DNA of 10,000 nt, taken from Flavobacterium sp. GTDB taxonomy: Bacteria; Bacteroidota; Bacteroidia; Flavobacteriales; Flavobacteriaceae. Shown one piece after another: positions 5,977 through 10,000 of the stretch (position 1 is its first letter; each line of letters starts with the position of its first letter). The position numbers were made by a program, and so were the translations under genes. The stretch covers positions 1-10,000 of the forward strand of contig NZ_JAIWOF010000122.1 in the NCBI RefSeq assembly GCF_020217025.1. The letters run 5' to 3'. The notes beneath the pieces are model-generated. The model had not been told where the DNA came from. It did no database searches and was given only the letters and a program-made list of their open reading frames with translations.

Positions 5977-6007
5977 AGAGCGTCTTTTACAGGCGCTCTT
6001 TCTTTTT
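5977..6007 (+). terminator. Intrinsic terminator of the SQR transcript
   Basis: AGAGCGTCT (5977-5985) pairs with AGGCGCTCT (5991-5999) as nine base pairs including one G-T wobble. The loop is TTTAC, and a T-rich tract (TTCTTTTTG) ends the hairpin. A weaker AT-rich hairpin with a T-run (AATCAT 5932-5937, ATGATT 5948-5953) precedes it, just after the small ORF's stop, and may help. Confidence 0.85.
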
Positions 6008-6022
6008 GTAACAATTGTCACA
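6007..6022. promoter_or_regulatory. Crp/Fnr-like operator, site 4 (distal site of the efflux operon)
   Basis: TGTAACAATTGTCACA is a 16-bp near-perfect palindrome with one unmatched pair, and contains GTAAC-AATT-GTCAC. It resembles the E. coli Crp layout TGTGA-N6-TCACA in length and ends. Its centre (6014.5) is exactly 22 bp upstream of the next site's centre, about two helical turns. It starts on the last T of the preceding terminator. Confidence 0.65.
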
Positions 6023-6028
6023 AGGCTG

Positions 6029-6044
6029 TGTAACTCATGTTACC
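6029..6044. promoter_or_regulatory. Crp/Fnr-like operator, site 5 (proximal site of the efflux operon)
   Basis: TGTAACTCATGTTACC contains a perfect GTAAC-TCAT-GTTAC. Its centre (6036.5) is 29.5 bp before the TACATTTG box at 6066, identical to sites 1 and 3. Confidence 0.7.
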
Positions 6045-6065
6045 GACTACCTTTTTTTACGAACG

Positions 6066-6073
6066 TACATTTG
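6066..6073 (+). promoter_or_regulatory. -7 box for the RND efflux operon
   Basis: TACATTTG matches TAnnTTTG. Initiation about four bases downstream leaves a leader of roughly 24 nt before the ATG at 6101. No TTG is seen at the -33 position, which fits dependence on the adjacent operators. Confidence 0.65.
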
Positions 6074-6100
6074 TATTGTTAATTAAGAATAAAACTAACT

Positions 6101-7408
6101 ATGAAAAAAATCAATTTAATAATCGTACTTGGATTGGTGTCTATTTCTGCTCTTGCGCAAGATACTTTGAGGATTTCAAAAAATGATTTATTACAGAAAG
6201 TCACTGAAAATAATCTACAAATTAAAGTGGCAGAAAAATCATTTCAGTCTGCAAAAGCGGATTATCGTCAATCGAATGCACTCTTTTTGCCCAATATTAA
6301 TGTTTCGCATACAGGAATAGTCACAACCAATCCATTAATGGCTTTTGGTTCGAAATTAAATCAAGAAATCTTGACGGCCTCCGATTTTAATCCGGCATTA
6401 TTAAATAATCCTGATAAAACGCAAAATTTTGCCACCAAAATAGAAGTACAACAACCACTTATCAACTTAGATGGTTTGTATGGAAGACAAGCTGCAAGAG
6501 CTAAAATGGATGCTTTTCAATTACAAACTGAGCGCACTAAAGAATATTTAGAACTTGAAGTTTCAAAAGCCTACATGCAATTGCAATTGGCTTATAAAGC
6601 AGTAAAAGTTTTAGAAAAAGCAAATTCAACGGCACAAGGCAATTTAAAATTGGTAGAAAACTATTTCAAAAACGGAATGCTACAAAAAACAGATTTATTA
6701 AATGTTCAAGTTCGTGTGAATGAAATCGCTAATCAATTGCAATATGCTAAATCCAATGTGCAAAATGCTTCGGATTATTTAGCGTTCCTATTGAATGAAG
6801 ATATGTCTGGAAAAACTTATAAGCCAGTAGAAGCATTAGATAATGCAATTGTCATTGAAAGTATCAACACAACACTTTCTGATTCTAGAAAAGATATTCA
6901 AGCGATGCAAAAATCAGCAGAAGCGTATCAAAAAATGTTTCAATCTTCTAAATTCGGCTTCTTACCACGATTAAATGCTTTTGGAAGTTACGAATTGTAT
7001 GACCAACATGTGTTCCAAACTTCAGCCAAAGGATATGTTGTAGGAGCACAATTATCATGGAATGTTTTCGATGGCTATAAAAACATCGGAAAAACGCAAA
7101 AAGCAAAAGCAGATTTTGAAAAAGCAACGGTTGAAACCGAACAATACAAAAAACAAAGTCAGTTAGAACTGAACAAAACCAATCGTCAATTACTTGATGC
7201 AGAAAATAAAGTGAATTTATCCAAATTAGCTTTTGAACAATCGCAAGAAGCTTTTAGAATTCGTCAAAACCGATTCACACAAGGATTAGAAAAAACTACC
7301 GATTTACTAATGGCTGAAACGCAAATGGCGCAAAAAGAATTAGAGCATTTGCAAGCCGTTTTCGAATATAACTTTACCAAACAATACTTACAATTTTTAA
7401 CGAAATAA
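6101..7408 (+). CDS. TolC-family outer-membrane efflux protein
   Basis: This 435-aa protein forms the outer-membrane and periplasmic exit duct of a tripartite efflux pump. It has a signal peptide of about 19 residues ending ALA before QD. Two related halves follow, as in the outer membrane efflux protein family: each has a beta segment (LPNINVSHTG near residue 63; LPRLNAFGSYELYD near 288) flanked by long Ala/Gln/Lys/Glu-rich helices. LNVQVRVNEIANQL and TDLLMAETQMAQKELEHL are typical helix repeats of the family. The length is usual for the group. It is first in a three-gene operon: four bases separate its stop from the adaptor gene. Two operators and a TAnnTTTG box precede it, so the operon is probably under activator control. 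The transported compound is unknown. Confidence 0.92.
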   Translation: MKKINLIIVLGLVSISALAQDTLRISKNDLLQKVTENNLQIKVAEKSFQSAKADYRQSNALFLPNINVSHTGIVTTNPLMAFGSKLNQEILTASDFNPALLNNPDKTQNFATKIEVQQPLINLDGLYGRQAARAKMDAFQLQTERTKEYLELEVSKAYMQLQLAYKAVKVLEKANSTAQGNLKLVENYFKNGMLQKTDLLNVQVRVNEIANQLQYAKSNVQNASDYLAFLLNEDMSGKTYKPVEALDNAIVIESINTTLSDSRKDIQAMQKSAEAYQKMFQSSKFGFLPRLNAFGSYELYDQHVFQTSAKGYVVGAQLSWNVFDGYKNIGKTQKAKADFEKATVETEQYKKQSQLELNKTNRQLLDAENKVNLSKLAFEQSQEAFRIRQNRFTQGLEKTTDLLMAETQMAQKELEHLQAVFEYNFTKQYLQFLTK

Positions 7409-7412
7409 GACT

Positions 7413-8495
7413 ATGAAAAAAATAATAACAATCATCACACTATCATCCCTAATCTTAACTTCTTGTGGAAGTGATAAAAAAGAAAATATTACTGATTTAC
7501 CTGCAATTCCAGTAAAAATAGCGGGTAATTTAGAAAGTTCTAATAGTCCATACATAACGGCAAGTGGAAAAATAGAATCTGAAAATAGTGCTAATTTAAG
7601 TACTAGAATGATGGGTTATATAACCAAAGTCAATGTAAAAGTGGGACAAAATGTTTCAGCTGGACAACTTTTGGTAAGCATCAATAATACGGATTTACAA
7701 GCAAAAAAAGCACAAGTAGATGCTTCAATCACACAAGCTACAGCTGCTTACAACAACGCGAAAAAAGATTATGATCGTTTTGTGAATTTGTTTGGGCAAC
7801 AATCGGCTTCTCAAAAAGAATTAGACGATATGACGGCTCGCTACGAAATGGCAAAAGCAGGTTTAGAAGCAGCCAAACAAATGAGTAATGAAGTGATGGC
7901 GCAGTTTTCTTATTCGAATATCACCGCTCCATTTTCAGGAACAGTTACCAATACTTTCGTAAAAGAAGGCGATATGGCAAACCCAGGAATGCCTTTAGTA
8001 AGTATTGAAGGCGCTTCAAGATTACAAGTAACCGCAATGGTTTCAGAAAGTGATATTTCCAATGTAAAAAACGGAATGCCAGTTAAAATCAACGTGAAAT
8101 CGTTAAATAAAGAAGTTACTGGAAAAGTTTCTGAAGTGAGTTTATCCGCAAAAAATACAGGAGGACAATATTTGGTGAAAGTTACTTTGGATAAAATGGA
8201 TAAAGAAATCTTATCTGGAATGTTTGTCAACGTACAATTTCCAACGGCTAAAAAAGAAACGACTGCTGTAAAATCGGATGTGGTTTTGGTTCCTGAAAGC
8301 GCTTTAGTAAAACAAGGACAGTTAACCGGAATTTACACAGTAGGAAGTGGTAATGTCGCTATTCTAAGATGGTTAAGAATCGGAAAAACATTCGGAAATC
8401 AGGTAGAAGTGTTATCAGGATTATCAGCAGACGAGCAATATATCGTTTCAGCAGAAGGTAAATTATTCAACGGAGCGAAGGTTAGTGTTCAGTAA
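7413..8495 (+). CDS. RND efflux periplasmic adaptor (membrane fusion) lipoprotein
   Basis: This 360-aa protein joins the inner-membrane RND permease to the TolC-like duct. The N-terminus is a lipoprotein signal with lipobox LTSC, the lipidated cysteine being Cys18. Order of parts: first lipoyl half-motif with GYITKVNVKVGQNVSAGQLL (residues 68-87), a short alpha-helical hairpin (about 95-165), second lipoyl half with APFSGTVTNTFVKEGD (172-187), a beta-barrel (about 205-275), and a membrane-proximal domain to the end. Its length and order match HlyD/AcrA-type adaptors. It contains no His-rich or Met-rich metal-binding extension and only the lipid-bearing cysteine, so there is no sign of a metal-specific adaptor. 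It starts four bases after the TolC-like gene; 33 bases separate it from the permease gene. Confidence 0.93.
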   Translation: MKKIITIITLSSLILTSCGSDKKENITDLPAIPVKIAGNLESSNSPYITASGKIESENSANLSTRMMGYITKVNVKVGQNVSAGQLLVSINNTDLQAKKAQVDASITQATAAYNNAKKDYDRFVNLFGQQSASQKELDDMTARYEMAKAGLEAAKQMSNEVMAQFSYSNITAPFSGTVTNTFVKEGDMANPGMPLVSIEGASRLQVTAMVSESDISNVKNGMPVKINVKSLNKEVTGKVSEVSLSAKNTGGQYLVKVTLDKMDKEILSGMFVNVQFPTAKKETTAVKSDVVLVPESALVKQGQLTGIYTVGSGNVAILRWLRIGKTFGNQVEVLSGLSADEQYIVSAEGKLFNGAKVSVQ

Positions 8496-8528
8496 AAAGA
8501 ATGCTATAAACATTTAAACTTAAAAACA

Positions 8529-10000
8529 ATGCAAGAAGGTATATCAGGTAAAATAGCCAATTTCTTTATCAACTCTAAATTAACCATTTTATTGATGGTG
8601 GCGTTGATGATTATTGGTACATATAGTTCGTTTTTAATTCCAAGGGAAGAAGAACCACAAATTAACGTTCCTATGGCCGATGTTATGGTCATGTATCCTG
8701 GCGCAAGTCCGTCTGAGATAGAAAATAGAGTGGTAAAACCATTAGAAAAAATTATTGGTAACATCAAAGGAGTTGAGCACATTCACAGCATGGCGATGAA
8801 TGGCTATTCTATGATGGTGGTGCAATTTTATGTAGGTGAAAACAGTGAAGATTCGTATGTAAAATTATACGACGAATTGATGAAAAACCGCACTATGTTT
8901 CCAGAAGGAGTTATGCAACCTATCGTAAAAACTCGCTCTATAGACGATGTTCCGATGTTAGGATTAACGCTTTGGAGTGAAAAATACGATGATTTCCAAT
9001 TACGTCAAATAGCAGAAGAAGTTACTTCAGAAGTTGAAAAAGTAAAAGACGTTGCCATTACTAAAGAAATCGGTGGTAGAACACGTGAGCTAAAAGTAGT
9101 TTTAGACAAAGATAAAATGGCTGAAAATGGTGTAGATGCTTTGGGCATTATGCAGATGATTCAAGCCAACAACGGTAGTTCGCAATCAGGAAGTTTTGTT
9201 CAAAATGATACAGAGTATTTAGTTACAACAGGTAAATTTTTAGCCACTTCAGAAGATGTAGAAAACTTGGTAGTAGGAGTGAATAATAACATGCCTGTTT
9301 ACTTAAAACAAGTCGCTACAATTCAAGACGGACCACAAACACCTAAGAATTATGTGTCTTTTGGTTACGGAAAAGCGAATGAGAAATTTTCAAAACATAA
9401 TTCGGAATATCCTGCTGTTACCATTTCGATAGCGAAAGTAAAAGGTGCCGATGCGATGCAGATTTCAGAGAAAATCATTTCTAAAGTTGAAAGCTTAAAG
9501 AAAAATATTATTCCTGCCGATGTGCATGTAGAAGTAACTCGTAATTACGGAGAAACGGCTTCGCACAAAGTAGGAGAGTTGTTGTTGCACTTAGGTGTTG
9601 CTATTATTGCGGTAACGGTTTTGGTAATGTTAGCTATGGGTTGGAGAGGTGGATTAGTGGTTTTCTTCTCAGTTCCATTAACCTTTGCTTTGACTTTATT
9701 TAGTTACTATTTATTAGGATATACCCTAAACCGAATTACCCTTTTTGCCCTAGTTTTCGTAGTGGGTATTGTGGTTGACGATAGTATTATTATTGCCGAA
9801 AACATGCATCGTCATTTCAAAATGAAGCGACTGCCATTCAAACAAGCGGCAATTTATGCAATTAATGAAGTAGGTAATCCAACGATTTTAGCAACGTTTA
9901 CTGTGATTGCAGCGATTTTACCTATGGCTTTCGTATCTGGAATGATGGGACCTTATATGAGTCCAATGCCGATTGGAGCTTCGATTGCGATGATATTATC
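8529..10000 (+). CDS. RND efflux transporter permease, N-terminal half (3' partial)
   Basis: The frame is open from the ATG at 8529 to the window edge, giving 490 codons of a protein that normally exceeds 1000 residues. It is the proton-driven inner-membrane pump of the tripartite system. Visible parts are a first membrane helix (about residues 18-36), then a porter region starting with REEEPQINVP and VMVMYPGASPSEIENRVVKPLE, and, from about 350, helices TM2 to TM5. TM4 carries GIVVDDSIIIAEN with Asp417-Asp418, matching the AcrB proton-relay pair; heavy-metal RND pumps such as CusA differ here. This favours a drug, solute or metabolite-type pump over a metal one. The start is supported by the typical N-terminus (SGKIANFFINSKLTILLM). 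It shares the operon of the two preceding genes. Confidence 0.93.
   Translation, partial: MQEGISGKIANFFINSKLTILLMVALMIIGTYSSFLIPREEEPQINVPMADVMVMYPGASPSEIENRVVKPLEKIIGNIKGVEHIHSMAMNGYSMMVVQFYVGENSEDSYVKLYDELMKNRTMFPEGVMQPIVKTRSIDDVPMLGLTLWSEKYDDFQLRQIAEEVTSEVEKVKDVAITKEIGGRTRELKVVLDKDKMAENGVDALGIMQMIQANNGSSQSGSFVQNDTEYLVTTGKFLATSEDVENLVVGVNNNMPVYLKQVATIQDGPQTPKNYVSFGYGKANEKFSKHNSEYPAVTISIAKVKGADAMQISEKIISKVESLKKNIIPADVHVEVTRNYGETASHKVGELLLHLGVAIIAVTVLVMLAMGWRGGLVVFFSVPLTFALTLFSYYLLGYTLNRITLFALVFVVGIVVDDSIIIAENMHRHFKMKRLPFKQAAIYAINEVGNPTILATFTVIAAILPMAFVSGMMGPYMSPMPIGASIAMIL

Noticed and set aside
7910..8230. Reverse-strand ORF of 106 codons inside the adaptor gene
   Set aside because: Antisense shadow of conserved lipoyl and beta-barrel coding sequence.
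8504..8782. Reverse-strand ORF of 92 codons over the permease start
   Set aside because: The + strand frame encodes a textbook RND permease N-terminus; the antisense frame has no support.

Overview
The window looks like a Flavobacteriaceae (Flavobacterium-type, Bacteroidota) chromosome. It is AT-rich, genes lack Shine-Dalgarno sequences, promoter boxes fit the Bacteroidota TAnnTTTG form, one secreted protein ends in a type IX secretion (T9SS) sorting domain, and all supported genes lie on the + strand. No mobile element, RNA gene or CRISPR array was recognised.

Layout. (1) 1-1592: the tail of a probable SGNH/GDSL-type hydrolase overlaps by one base the start of a complete AlgI/DltB-like MBOAT acyltransferase; this looks like a surface-polymer O-acylation pair. 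(2) 1593-3892: a 67-aa two-helix membrane protein resembling DUF6132, a 107-aa secreted Cys-containing protein, and a 532-aa secreted Kelch-type protein with a T9SS sorting domain. (3) 3893-4260: a 68-aa secreted Cys/Lys-rich protein closed by a very strong terminator. (4) 4261-6007: a sulfide:quinone oxidoreductase (SQR)-family flavoprotein with exactly three cysteines, an unannotated 43-aa cationic ORF and a terminator. (5) 6008-10000: a tripartite RND efflux operon of TolC-like outer-membrane protein, lipoprotein adaptor and inner-membrane permease, the last running off the window.

The main discovery is regulatory. Five intergenic copies of an inverted repeat, GTAAC-N4-GTTAC with small variations (1591, 1862, 4261, 6007 and 6029), lie before the DUF6132-like gene, the 107-aa gene, the SQR gene and, twice, the efflux operon. 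At three promoters the repeat centre is exactly 29.5 bp upstream of the first base of a TAnnTTTG box, and at the fourth it is 28.5 bp. That places an activator near -41.5, as in class II Crp/Fnr promoters. Two of the leaders also share TAAAGCGA at the same distance from the box. The genes therefore look like one co-activated regulon joining sulfide/thiol oxidation, small Cys-containing envelope proteins and efflux. The regulator gene is not in the window, and its identity and signal are inferred.
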